From positions 100,477,027 through 100,541,026 of the forward strand of contig OW121856.1 in assembly GCA_933228895.1 (NCBI GenBank): DNA of 64,000 nt. Reading direction: 5' to 3'. The stretch's first letter is position 1; every line of letters starts with the position of its first letter. Source of the DNA: Platycnemis pennipes (lineage: Eukaryota; Arthropoda; Insecta; Odonata; Platycnemididae). Shown one piece after another: positions 21,852 through 31,365 of the stretch. Below the pieces are notes generated by a model that was not told the origin of the DNA, did no database searches, and saw only the letters and a list, made by a program, of their open reading frames with translations. A program made the translations under genes and the position numbers.

Positions 21852-22089
21852 ATTAGATAAACTAAATTTGCAAATTATGTATTGAAATTTGCAAATTATG
21901 ACGGTTTAAAACGCACTGCCCCTGCATCCCGACACCCTGCATCTGTGAAAGTGAGTCTTCATTTTCATCCGTACGCTCAGTGAAGTACGGTAATCTCATT
22001 TTACAAGCGTACTTGTGATCAGTGAATAAAAACAATCGCTGTGACGACTTGGCATGAATAATTATTCTCATAAAAGTATCATCATCGGT

Positions 22090-22390
22090 CCATCTGTCTT
22101 CTCCTAATTTCTTCAATCAACTTCCTTGCCTTTCCTACGATCCCCAGCACTTCCTCGTTCGTCCTCCTTTCAACATATCTTCTCAATCCTTCTCCCTATC
22201 TACATAACAAAATCCGTCTATTTATATCTTCTTTCCTTAAATAGCATATGTTCACTTCATACATTTGTACACTCCATATCAGACTCCTCACCAGTCTTTT
22301 TATGTCCTCACCTCTCCTCTTCTACGAGTAAACGCTTCTTTCGCAATGTAAAGTCTACAATACCTGCCCTAATTAAACTTCTCCCCAGAG
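22090..22390 (-). mobile_element. LINE-S fragment
   Basis: Across frameshifts the minus strand still encodes a run like the C-terminal region of RTE-like proteins: VRSLIWSVQMY, then NEEVLGIVGKARKLIEEI. It differs from LINE-R in sequence and is more closely matched by 27085-27420. It directly abuts the LINE-R tail at 22391. Confidence 0.55.
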
Positions 22391-22391
22391 A

Positions 22392-22465
22392 CTTCATCAT
22401 CATCATCATCGGCCAACTATCCTAAGATTGGTTTGACACAGCCCTCCACTCGATTCTCCTATCAG
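22392..22465 (-). repeat. LINE-R 3' end, left part of a copy split by MITE-1
   Basis: CATCATCATCATCATCGGCC followed by 'taagattggtttgacaca' and 'cctccactcgattctcc' is the LINE-R 3' end on the minus strand. The copy resumes at 23164 after the MITE-1 insertion. Confidence 0.8.
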
Positions 22466-22466
22466 C

Positions 22467-23163
22467 TTAAGGAGGTTGGCTCGCGACTCCTTGAGTCAAG
22501 TTGCCTGAGGAATCTTATTAATTTAAGTACGAGTATATGTCTGCTAAGTGATCCTTACTTCACAAAGAAAATTACCTAAGCTATTGAAAGTCATAAGTAT
22601 CACAAGAAATGCGATATAAAGTCGAAGGATTTCTTTTTTATGATAATTTTAATCAGCTCGACTATGAAGTCAATTCAGCATTTACTTTAAAGAAATAAAT
22701 TCATGTGCTCAATGAATTTACTAATTTATAACACCAGAATATTACTATCAAACATTATGTTATAATATTTTTCTGAAATATGCTTTAATATCTCATTAGT
22801 AATGATATTATTCATACGCCATACATTTTACATAGAGCGCCGCAGCGCCACTTGAAGACAACTAACGGATTTCGTCTGCTATAAGCGCAGAAATTGGTGG
22901 ATTTAGCGAAAAATACGGTGGGTTGATGCCTTTTTATTCGTGTCATTTTATTTCTTGTAAAAATACGCATAAAATATCAGTTTTTGCAAAAATGACATGT
23001 CACTATGGTATTTTTAAATGTTATATTCCCATGTGATGGCCATTCTCGCCGTTAATCGTATGTAATTTCAAATGCAATTTGTGCAAAAAGGAGTATGGGT
23101 TGGTCTAATTATCTTTACTTTATTAGACAGAGGAACTTTAGTTCTATAAGTGCTGAAAATATA
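22467..23163 (-). mobile_element. MITE-1, nearly complete, one end missing
   Basis: It is the reverse complement of the copy at 45810-46512 over almost 700 bases. It starts TTAAGGAGGTTGG and runs to 'ataagtgctgaaaatata', where the last 40 or so bases, including the second inverted repeat, are missing. The internal landmark is a GC-richer core 'agcgccgcagcgccacttga' near 22835-22855. No protein is encoded. It split a LINE-R copy, and a few dozen bases of the target are missing at the junction. Confidence 0.8.
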
Positions 23164-23345
23164 CTTATACCTTCACGACTTGTTCCATACTTCTCACACG
23201 AGGCCTGCCTTTTCCATTCTTCCCGCTCATTTTTCCCACGACTATTTTTTCAGCAGGACACCTTGTCTCAAGATATGGACGATTAAGATGCCCCGTCTAC
23301 TTTTTATAGCTTTCAGAAAACTTCTCAAAGAGATACTTCTAAAAA
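23164..23345 (-). repeat. LINE-R, right part of the copy split by MITE-1
   Basis: Contains 'cacgaggcctgccttttcc', 'ttcttcccgctcatttttcc', 'acaccttgtctcaagatatgg' and 'ttcagaaaacttctcaaag', the complement of the GRPRxRY-to-LLKTL coding stretch of LINE-R. Confidence 0.75.
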
Positions 23346-23465
23346 AAAAACTATAACAGCATTAAAGGTCGTATTCAAAACTGCATAGAGGTAAAATCAC
23401 AGCGTAAGCTGGCTACACGGAGTGGCGCAACTAGGGAAGAGGAAGGGATGAGATGTTTATCATAT

Positions 23466-23515
23466 GTTGCATAGTTGTATGCATAGTTGTATGCATAGTT
23501 GTATGCATAGTTGTA
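23466..23515. repeat. 12-bp tandem repeat
   Basis: Four head-to-tail units of GCATAGTTGTAT. The last unit runs into the left copy of the 96-bp direct repeat, which itself begins CATAGTTGTA. Confidence 0.85.
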
Positions 23516-23601
23516 AAATATTTAGTTCAAGTTACCTATATATAAATTGATAGGCCCCCAATCGAAGTTCTGCCCCAGGGCTCCAAAACGCTCAGTTACG
23601 C
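23506..23601 (+). repeat. 96-bp direct repeat, left copy
   Basis: Begins CATAGTTGTAAAATATTTAG and ends 'gctcagttacgc'. The partner is at 24662-24757, with about two mismatches. The LINE-J tail starts at the next base. Confidence 0.85.
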
Positions 23602-24661
23602 ATACATCTACATCTACATAATACCCTGCAAGCCACCAGAAAGGTGGGTGGTGGGGGATGAATTCTCACAAAGCATGCACTACATATCATTCATAAGAAA
23701 GGATTAGTATTTATATACTGTTCTAAAATTCACCATTTAAAAAAAGATAAAAATATCACAGCAAACATGCAAAAACATGCTGTTAGTTGGGTTATCTTCA
23801 AGTCCTTATACCAACATGCAGCTACCAATGTTATCCATTGCTACACTCGTATTGGATAGTATATTTACCGTTATTCATATCTCTAATTGTACGAGGAAAA
23901 AAGGACACTTTGAATCTGTCAGTTCGGCAATCAATTTCTCTAATTTCGTAATTATGGTCCAGTCTACCATATGGTAGACTGGACTATGTAGTAAGTTGGG
24001 GTTCGCAAAATATTTTACGTCATCACTGAAAATATCATCTTGGAATTTATTTGGGAAATTAAGTCTAAATTTCAACCTGCGTTCTGACAATGATTCCTAT
24101 TTTAAATCATTTAATAGACTGGTTACGCTAATAAGGTTATCGTACCTTCCCTTTACAAATCTTGCCGATCTTCGCTGCACACGTTCAAGTTCATACTTTA
24201 GACCGATTTCGTAGGGATCCCATATACTGGCAGCATATTCTAAATGAGGTCTAACGAGGGAAAAGTAGCTGATTTCTCGTACATGATCGTCACATTTACC
24301 CAGTATTCTTTTGATGAATCCCAGTTTACGATTCGCTTGACCCATTACTTCACGTATGTGTTTACCCCAGGAAAGATCATGCGTCAGTCTTATTCCAAGA
24401 TATTTAATGGATTCCACGTTTGTACGACATATGCATATGCATGCCCCGGGTGGATAAAATCCCACCAAGGCGGGATTCAAAGCGGCGACTTTAGGCCTGG
24501 CAAGCGAGGACAGAAGCCGTGGAACAAACGAGGTACATATTTCCGAGCTTCAAGGAGCTCCCAAAAAGCATTAGAATATTGTACACCTTTTATAGCTACA
24601 TACACGTGCATTCACAAAAATACATATTTTTTTCTTTGTCGGATGCACGATTTTGCAATTT
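23602..24661 (-). mobile_element. LINE-J chimera bracketed by a 96-bp direct repeat
   Basis: On the minus strand a LINE-J copy runs from about 24430 to its ATGTAG tail at 23602. It encodes NVESIKYLGIRLTHDLSWG, ANRKLGFIKRI, YAASIWDPYEIGL and RVQRRSARFVKGRYDNLI within the 127-codon frame 24097-24480, then an interrupted remainder and a hairpin-bearing 3' end (23625-23665). Upstream of the coding start the sequence is not LINE-J: 24431-24500 contains a tRNA-like 'gctttgaatcccgcct', and 24501-24661 is unmatched in the window. The whole 1,060-bp block sits between two copies of a 96-bp sequence. A perfect 28-bp palindrome lies inside at 23957-23984. Confidence 0.75.
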
Positions 24662-24757
24662 CATAGTTGTAAAATATTTAGTTCAAGTTACCTATATATA
24701 AATTGATAGGCCCCCAATCGAAGTTCTGCCACAGGGCTCCAAAAAGCTCAGTTACGC
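24662..24757 (+). repeat. 96-bp direct repeat, right copy
   Basis: Matches 23506-23601 ('gttcaagttacctatatata', 'gataggcccccaatcgaag'), with CACAGG for CCCAGG and AAAAAGCT for AAAACGCT. Confidence 0.85.
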
Positions 24758-25228
24758 CGCTGGATAAATAAATAAAAACTTGGGGATAGCTGATATATTC
24801 GGAATAGAAGTATAAAGCCCTTTGGCCGATCGGATAATACACACTCTAGACCAATACATTTCTTGCAGAAAATTATATAGTCCTTCTGTGTTCTTCAGTT
24901 TGACTATTCACAATGTCATGCATTATTGATTTATTAATATTCTTCAATCTTGACGGTTGGGCCGCTCGACAATAAACTGGGGCAAGTAATAATAACTTGG
25001 AGAATTTAGGTATCTTCTAAAAGCATCCCCTCATGAACTGATTTCCCAAACGTCAAATTAAGTAAATGATAGAGAGAGGCAGCCTGCCCCTTCTCTCATC
25101 ATGGTTGCTCCCAAGAGGTCAGTAACTTTGAAAGAAAATGGTTTGGGTGATAGGCAGGCAGCCCACCGCGAACGATCGAGGTCACGGTAGTTTTATCCAT
25201 AAGACATCAGCTTTGAATTTTACTGAGG
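24758..25228. other. no feature seen
   Basis: AT-rich and unique in the window. Confidence 0.45.
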
Positions 25229-25547
25229 GGTCGTGTTTGAAACTGTTGGGATTATGTTGAATTGATAACCAAGGAGTCACTTGGTACAAACACGGATAAT
25301 TTGAAAATGTAGTGTATTTAAAGTCGCATAGAATCGCTCGCCACGTTATCATTACTTGTTTTCACTTGAGTTGTTCTCACCTTTCTCGACTATAGAGCCC
25401 CCAGTTGAGATAAAACACAAGCGGAAACAAAGAATGAGGTTGGAATAAGCGGTTTTAACATGCCAAATTTGCAAACCATTCCTATTTGTACCACGTGACT
25501 CCTTGGTTATCCATTTGATATATTCACGAAGGTTTGAACCACAACCT
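25229..25547 (+). mobile_element. MITE-2, full-length
   Basis: 319 bases with imperfect terminal inverted repeats of about 70-75 bp. The left end reads GGTCGTGTTTGAAACTGTTG, then 'gataaccaaggagtcacttgg'. The complement of the right end reads GGTTGTGGTTCAAACCTTCG, then 'gataaccaaggagtcacgtgg'. The centre has no coding capacity. A partial inverted-orientation copy lies at 21345-21571. Superfamily unassigned. Confidence 0.75.
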
Positions 25548-25675
25548 TCATGGATTAAAATTGCTATCCCCTCAAACATGATGAGATGTGCTCGAGTAAA
25601 TTTCATTATATTGTTACATCGAAACTTGTCCATTGCTATTTTTTACTGAAAATTAATCAGTATACGTTTTGAGCC

Positions 25676-25735
25676 GATAGGAGAACCGAGTGAAAACTGC
25701 ATCAAACTTTGGCTTGGTGACTGATAATAATGATG
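25676..25735 (+). repeat. LINE-R 3' end scrap
   Basis: 'gccgataggagaaccgagtg', 'aaaactgcatcaaactttgg' and a GATAATAATGATGATG tail correspond to the last 60 bases of LINE-R. Confidence 0.65.
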
Positions 25736-25740
25736 ATGTA

Positions 25741-26133
25741 TTGAGCTTATCCTGGTTACCCAAGCCATTTCCAGGGTCAGAAGCGTCCAGGAACAAGCCA
25801 CTAATGCTTCGGCAGTAACGAGTGACTGGAAAAAAGGCCGATTAAAAATTATCGGTTCCTATAAATTAAAGTCAAAATCAGTTTGAATCTGAAGTTATAT
25901 GTTTCAGAAAATCCCTATACTTCTAATGCACCCAACTGGGCTTCATCATCTTCTGCAGCGCCACATTGGCAATAATTACAGCCTTGGCTCTGCTACTGCT
26001 ATCGTCCTATTTCCGTATATAAGAATGCTCCAAATATATGTAGTAATGAAGTAATTCCTGAATTTCAATCTTGTATTTCTCGTCTTCAGTATATTTATTA
26101 AGTAAACTGACATCGGCTCCACATCACCACAGG
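25741..26133. other. no feature seen upstream of the tRNA
   Basis: No frame or shared repeat was recognised; near 25960-26080 a few LINE-like phrases ('aagaatgctccaaatatatgt', 'gtaattcctgaatttc') may be an eroded LINE-R trace. Confidence 0.35.
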
Positions 26134-26215
26134 GCAGTCGTGGCCGAGTGGTTAAGGCGTCTGACTAGAAATCAGATTCCCTCTGGGAGCGTAGGTTCGA
26201 ATCCTACCGACTGCG
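26134..26215 (+). tRNA. tRNA-Ser (anticodon AGA)
   Basis: 82 bases folding into a complete class II cloverleaf. Acceptor GCAGTCG pairs with CGACTGC, with discriminator G at 26215. The D arm is GCCGAGTGGTTAAGGC. The anticodon stem TCTGA/TCAGA encloses the loop CTAGAAA, giving anticodon AGA. A long variable arm (TTCCCTCTGGGAGC region) is present, and the T arm GTAGG/CCTAC has the loop TTCGAAT. The A box (TGGCCGAGTGG) and B box (GGTTCGAATCC) are intact, and a T-rich pol III terminator follows at 26219-26230. It decodes UCU and, after inosine modification, UCC/UCA. No other tRNA gene is nearby. Confidence 0.95.
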
Positions 26216-26496
26216 AATATTTTTCTTTTAAAAATTTTCCCATAGAACATTAATAACACAGATTCTTCTAATAAAATGATTCTTCTAATAAAATTAAATG
26301 AAATTGATCAGGACAAATGAAAAGATGTGTTTTGACGTGCCTTAGGCGACCATATTAAAAGGTGTTACTCCAGTGATAAATCCAGAGCTCTGAGGGGGGG
26401 AAATCCCAACAAAAAGCCACGACCAAGGTTGTTATATTGTTAAAATTTGTTATTTCGTTTTGTTAAGTTTTGTAGTTTATGTTTTTCGGTCGTAAA
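26216..26496. other. tRNA 3' flank, no gene
   Basis: Starts with the T-rich terminator and has an 'attcttctaataaaat' duplication near 26260-26295. Nothing else was seen. Confidence 0.5.
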
Positions 26497-27012
26497 ATAA
26501 ACACTTTTGAATCTAATAAAAATTAATAAAATGTCATTGTCAGTTCGCAAGTTGAAATTCAGACAATCTTTTATGAATGCCAGGATAATATTTTCTCTGA
26601 TGACGTTAAAAATATTTTGCGAACTCCAACTTACTACGATAGGCTGGACCATTATTACAAAATATGATAAATTAATTTCCGAACTGACAGATTCATTCAA
26701 GATATCCTTCATTCCTCGTCCTATTAGGGATATGAAATGCTGTAAATATATCCAATACAGTAAATACAAACGTATCAATGGATAGCATGGTAGTGGCATG
26801 TTGTCATAAAAACTTTAAGTTAACCCAACCAACAGCATGCTTTTGCATGGGAGCTTATGATAATTTTATCTTGTTTTAAATTGAGAAGTTTATGCTAGAA
26901 TATAATTACCTAATACTCGTTTTAATGCATGATATGTAATACATGTTTGGCGTGAATTCAAACCCTGCCACCTTCCTTTATAGTGGCTTACAGGGTATTA
27001 TGTAGATGTAAA
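26497..27012 (+). mobile_element. LINE-J, 5'-truncated copy
   Basis: Coding remnant (92 codons, 26507-26785): SLSVRKLKFRQSF, LTTIGWTIITKYDKLISELT and IPRPIRDMKCCKYIQYSK, with frame slips relative to 17044-17271. The 3' UTR follows, then the terminal hairpin 'ctgccaccttcctttatagt' and 'ggcttacagggtattatgta', and a short tail. Confidence 0.75.
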
Positions 27013-27084
27013 TGAATAACTTTGTCACTTTGTAGGGCTACAGACGGAAGGGGGCATAGTGGCAATGACTTTAGGAGAAGAAAC

Positions 27085-27425
27085 AGCAAAGATATAACAA
27101 AACAGGCGTATTCCAGCAAAAGAGAACTTCTTATGAGAATCATCAGGAGGTATATAAAGAGCAAGTTTGTGAAGAGTTTAATTTGGTAGGTGGCTTACTA
27201 TGACTCAGAGACGTGGACTCGAGGGTACGATGACGAGGAACCTCTAGAAATGTGGGTATGGAGGATATCGAAGAAGTGTTGAACAGAATGAGAGAGGGAT
27301 GAAGATTTTCGGTAAAACTTCGGACAGAGTACGTGGATGGAATAAGCAATCAGGGAAGCTGTGTGGCTGAAGCCTATTGTGACCTATTGAAGGTAGAATA
27401 TTTCTAGCTAGATAGATAGATAGAA
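27085..27425 (+). mobile_element. LINE-S fragment
   Basis: One frame, broken by stops, reads KRELLMRIIRRYIKSKFVKS, LIW, then YDSETWTRGYDDEEPLEMWV and WRISKKC, the family signature of RTE-like C-terminal regions but distinct from LINE-R. It ends near a GATA microsatellite (27410-27424) that may be its tail. Confidence 0.6.
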
Positions 27426-27461
27426 GAGATTTATAAAATGCTCTGGGTACATACCCCTAAA

Positions 27462-27880
27462 AGCAACATATGTATAATGTGCATGGCATTTGATTAGATA
27501 TTAAATTTAAAAAAATGAAAACGTAATGCAAAAATTACATAGAAACAAACATATTAACAGATGTATAATGTACATGACATTTTGAATTGATATTAAATAA
27601 GAACAAAATTAAAACGTAATGCAAAAATTACATAGAATCAAACATATCGATTACATGCTCAAAAAAGAAAATAGTTGTAACATTTAAGTAAAAATAAGTT
27701 GTTTGATTGCTGCTGTAACAGGTAACAATAACATTTCAACTTGAAGGTTCCACAGTCCATTCCAGTTCCAAACATCAAAAGTATAATTTACATGACTTTT
27801 TGAATTTGTAATAAGGAAAAACAAAAATAAAAACGTAATATAATTGTATTATAAAGGATAGACGATAATTACATACTCAT
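27462..27880 (+). repeat. 91-bp tandem repeat, two to three units
   Basis: Unit 1 begins near 27466 and unit 2 near 27557, sharing TGTATAATGTRCATGRCATT, 'aaaacgtaatgcaaaaatta' and 'catagaaacaaacatat'. A third, diverged unit starts near 27778 after about 130 bp of unrelated sequence. No coding capacity. Confidence 0.7.
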
Positions 27881-29190
27881 AAAATAACTGTGACATTAAA
27901 TTAGTCAAGGTAGTCAATTAGGTAGTCAAGGAAGAGGAAGGAAAAAAAAGGTAGTTTATTAGCATGAAGAGAGGCTATATCTGATCTGAAGGGAGAAATA
28001 GCGTAAGAAATAATCCGTTAGCTAAAAACAATGCAAATACGAGTAGCAACATTGTATCCTCACCTACTCCACCCGGCAGAAAAATATCAACCAATTACAC
28101 GACAGCCTGCCTTTCTGAGGGCTGCAAAGGAACAAATCTTCCAAAGAAATAGGACAACCACAGTTCTAGTGCCCACTTGTTCCATTCGTACCAGTTCCCA
28201 TGCTTAAGGTCTTACTGAAAAGCGACTTGGAGTGCGTGATATGACGGCGCATTGCATTTTTTCGGTTCTCTGGTGCTGCATGAGTCAGACGGTGATCACG
28301 CTCGAATAGACGGGGGACTATGTCGCATACATTCACCACGGGACAAGGGTTCTCGGAAGAAATGAAATATTTATGATCGAAATGAAATTAGGATCATAAA
28401 TACGATAGGCAACAGTCAAGAGGTGGAAAGGCGACACGACGCCGTCTCTACATTTTTGGCAAAACTGTGTCACGGTATGAGTCAAGAGTCCGATCGCGTT
28501 TCATTTCAAGCATTTATAAACACATCACGAGGCTGCTCATAGGAGCGCAACCATCTTAGGCTACTTTCAAATGTGACGTATGTTTACCCACCTCGTTCGG
28601 CCGTAATCCAACTGCGTATTGGGGCTTACTCCAGAGATGAAAATGCCACCATACCTGAGGGGGCGCGGGATATTGGCGGTGGTGGAGGAATACGCCAGTG
28701 AGTGAGCGAGCGAGACAGAATTAATTCAGCTAGTGCGAGTTTTCAGCCAAAAAAATGCGTTAAGTATCATCGATAAATTACAAAACCCTTTTAAGATTCT
28801 AAAAATTAACAATTACCTGCTCCGTTAATCCACGAAACTTATATCTGATTCGAGAAGTTTAATAAGCCTAAAGGACATAATGAACGTAAAAGCGTGACGT
28901 GAGTCATTCACGGGATACGTGAGACGGGAACTTTATCTCTAGCGGATCGACGCACGCGACCCTCAGAAAAAAATTGACTGACGAAGGCGCAAAAGGGAAT
29001 CCGTAGCGAATGTAAACATGAGCTAACAATTAATTTTCAAAAATGTTGGGGACTTACGTATTCCATGCCGTTAATGAAGTTACCAGATCGCTAAAGTTTA
29101 TAATAATTCACAAGAATTAATTCATGAAAACCGCGTTTAATCCTTACTACCTAAGATGAAATAATGAGAGCTTCTAATTTGGCTTAATTG
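27881..29190. other. no gene recognised
   Basis: No long frame. 28560-28740 has scattered CpGs and a 'gtgagtgagcgagcgagac' run but no identifiable promoter or exon. Confidence 0.4.
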
Positions 29191-29192
29191 AA

Positions 29193-29806
29193 AATGTCCG
29201 AAGACTAGTATATCCAAATGCCAAATTAATTATGGAAAACGATATCTCCTTTTTTTACGATGTGAAAGAGTTTGCCGCTTATGATCCCTGGTTCACTGTT
29301 TAATATTTTATTCCTGTTCAAGTGAATGAATAGGCTTTCGAAAGCGTCTAATTTATGATTTTCTGTGGCTTTCAATAAAGTGAGATCTTTGGAAGTTTTT
29401 TGGTAGCCTGATTCAAATATGTGTTTCGCGACGGCGGATCGAGTGAATCTTCCGTTTTTATAGTGTGCCATATGTTCCTTGAACCTAACCGTGGGATTAA
29501 GTTTCGTTTGCCCTACGTACGAGTGATCACATTTGCTGCATTTAATTTGGTGATTCCTGACTGTTGTAATCGAGGGGTCTTGTCCTTTGGATTACCGAGT
29601 AAGTTTTTGAGTGTCTTGGTTGGTGAATACTACTCTTGTGTCGCATTGTTTAAATATCTTTTTTAAGCCTTTCGTGAGTCGCGGATAATACAGTAGAGCG
29701 ATGAGTTTAACTTCAGAGCTGTTTTCAACGGGACTTAAGGGACAACGGGAGATATCGTTTTCCATAATTAATTTTGCATTTGGATATTCTAGTCTTCGGA
29801 AATTTT
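29193..29806 (-). mobile_element. PLE-2, truncated Penelope-like element
   Basis: The C-terminal GIY-YIG end of a Penelope-like protein lies between an inverted repeat of about 58 bp. The left arm, 29193-29251, contains 'tccgaagactagtatatcc'; the right arm, 29747-29806, contains its complement with a few differences. The left arm includes the end of the reading frame and the 3' flank, so the right arm is an inverted copy of the element's 3' end placed at its truncated 5' side. PLE-1 at 34724 shows the same arrangement. Confidence 0.75.
29226..29735 (-). pseudogene. PLE-2 GIY-YIG endonuclease domain, degraded
   Basis: The minus-strand translation preserves YYPRLTKGLKKIFKQCDTRV, VFTNQDT, then after frameshifts QIKCSKCDHSYVGQTKLNPT, VRFKEHMAHYKNGRF, SAVAKHIFESGYQKT and DAFESLFIH. 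CxxC followed by SYVGQTK is the second half of the GIY-YIG motif with the zinc-binding pair typical of Penelope-like endonucleases. VRFKEH supplies the conserved Arg and His, and the ESLFIH glutamate fits the catalytic Glu. An 81-codon frame (29226-29471) is intact; stops and shifts interrupt the upstream part. The lineage differs clearly from PLE-1. The reverse transcriptase domain is absent. Confidence 0.75.
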
Positions 29807-29909
29807 CTTACTACCTAAATTTTCGCGATATAACCATAGGCAACCAATCGCAAACAAGCTTCTTCATGTCATTAGTCACCTTGAAAAATCTCACTACAAC
29901 ACAATGACT

Positions 29910-30559
29910 TCACATAACTATTCATTCGTTGATTCCCTCATTTTAAAAAATAGTCTTGAGAACGAAAGACTGAAAAAAGTTTTACAGTATTTGAGACTAA
30001 AATTTTAATTCATAAGAGGCACGCATCCACTTGTAACTTCTACGGGTGCTTTCGATTTAGCTGGATCGCCGTCTGTTGCCGGCTGCCGGTGGCTCTCTGC
30101 TCCGAGGAGAGCCGAACAGATGAAAAGCTATTGGCGTAATATAACGCCACGTCAAACAATGTATCAACAAATGAAGATTTATTTGTCGTCTCTGTTAAGA
30201 TCCCAGATCAATATTTTTTTGTAAACTCGCAGACACGGGAAAGGTATTCTACGGCATTTATCAATCAGAACTCCTAAAATACTGTTATGCCATTCCACTA
30301 ACATACGTAAAAAATTACTAAAATCAATCACAGTACCTTTTACTGAGCAAAATTGGTGAATTATATGGCTGATTCGAACTTTACCGGACGATTCCCTTCG
30401 TTGCTACTTTCTTATTTACCCTCCAATTCCCTGAACTGACTGCGCATGCGCGAAAAGCGGTGCAATGTTTCATTTCATTTGCATCCTGGCAATTGACGGC
30501 CCCTGCGTTCGGTAATCGGCTATCGTCGTACCTAAATGAAAAGCACCCTATATCAGGTG
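29910..30559. other. no gene recognised
   Basis: Includes a 'tgcgcatgcgcgaaaagc' stretch at 30441-30458 that matches the NRF-1 consensus joined to an E2F-like word. No exon was recognised nearby. Confidence 0.4.
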
Positions 30560-31365
30560 GCTCCTTATTGCCAAATGGGGAATATGCATGAAATTTGTTT
30601 CTCGAAGATTAATGATGCACTTGATGCGAAAATTTCTCACCAATTTAAATATATGAGCCAAATTTTTCTACGCCCACCACAAAGATGGTTATTTATGGAA
30701 GAAATGATATTAAAATGTTCCCGGAAATCGACGAAAGTCACGTGACCTGAAACGCCTTCTGACGTCACTGCACGGTATAGGTTCCATATTGCTACGGAGA
30801 TAGACATTTATATTTAAAAGAAAACGAAGTGAATATATTGTTTTGAGGTTTTTAGCCGTTTCTCGAAAGAAACGATGACTGAAGAAATACTTTAAAACAC
30901 ATTCCGACAATTTCCTTTGGTTGACTCCCTTATGGCGGCGTTCTTTTTAAAAAAACAGCGATTACATAGTCGTAGTAGAAATTGTTGGGCACTAAACAGG
31001 CATTATATAATTATTGGACGATTTGCTCGTTACCATCCATATAACGCAAATAAATAATCGAAATACAATCGTTTATTGCATTAAACAAATGAGATGAATA
31101 CATACGTTATCGCCAAGTATTCATGTAACAACTTACCTCCACGCATAAACAGATAAACAACGCGCATAGTGATACCGTGCCGTGACGTCATGCGATGACG
31201 TCGTGTTTTTAAGATGCCGAAAAAGTACAATTTTCAAAGAGTGATATATTTGTAACGCAACTTAATTCTTCAGCAAAATTTTCACCAAGCATATTTTAGC
31301 TAATAAACTTCATATTCAAAGAGTTATAAAAAATAGTGCATGTTCCCCATTCTGGGACAGTTTCC
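30560..31365. mobile_element. possible old inverted-repeat element
   Basis: The left side (about 30570-30790) and the complement of the right side (about 31165-31360) share ordered landmarks: AATGGGGAAYATGCA, a 'gaaaatttt' stretch, 'aaatatat' and TGACGTCACKGCACGGTAT. The outer 200 bp are thus diverged inverted repeats around about 370 bp of unique sequence. No transposase was seen. The right arm ends where the THAP-bearing element begins. Confidence 0.4.

Noticed and set aside
23466..23515. Regular short repeats resembling a CRISPR-like array
   Set aside because: Contiguous 12-bp units without spacers in a eukaryotic context; a simple tandem repeat.
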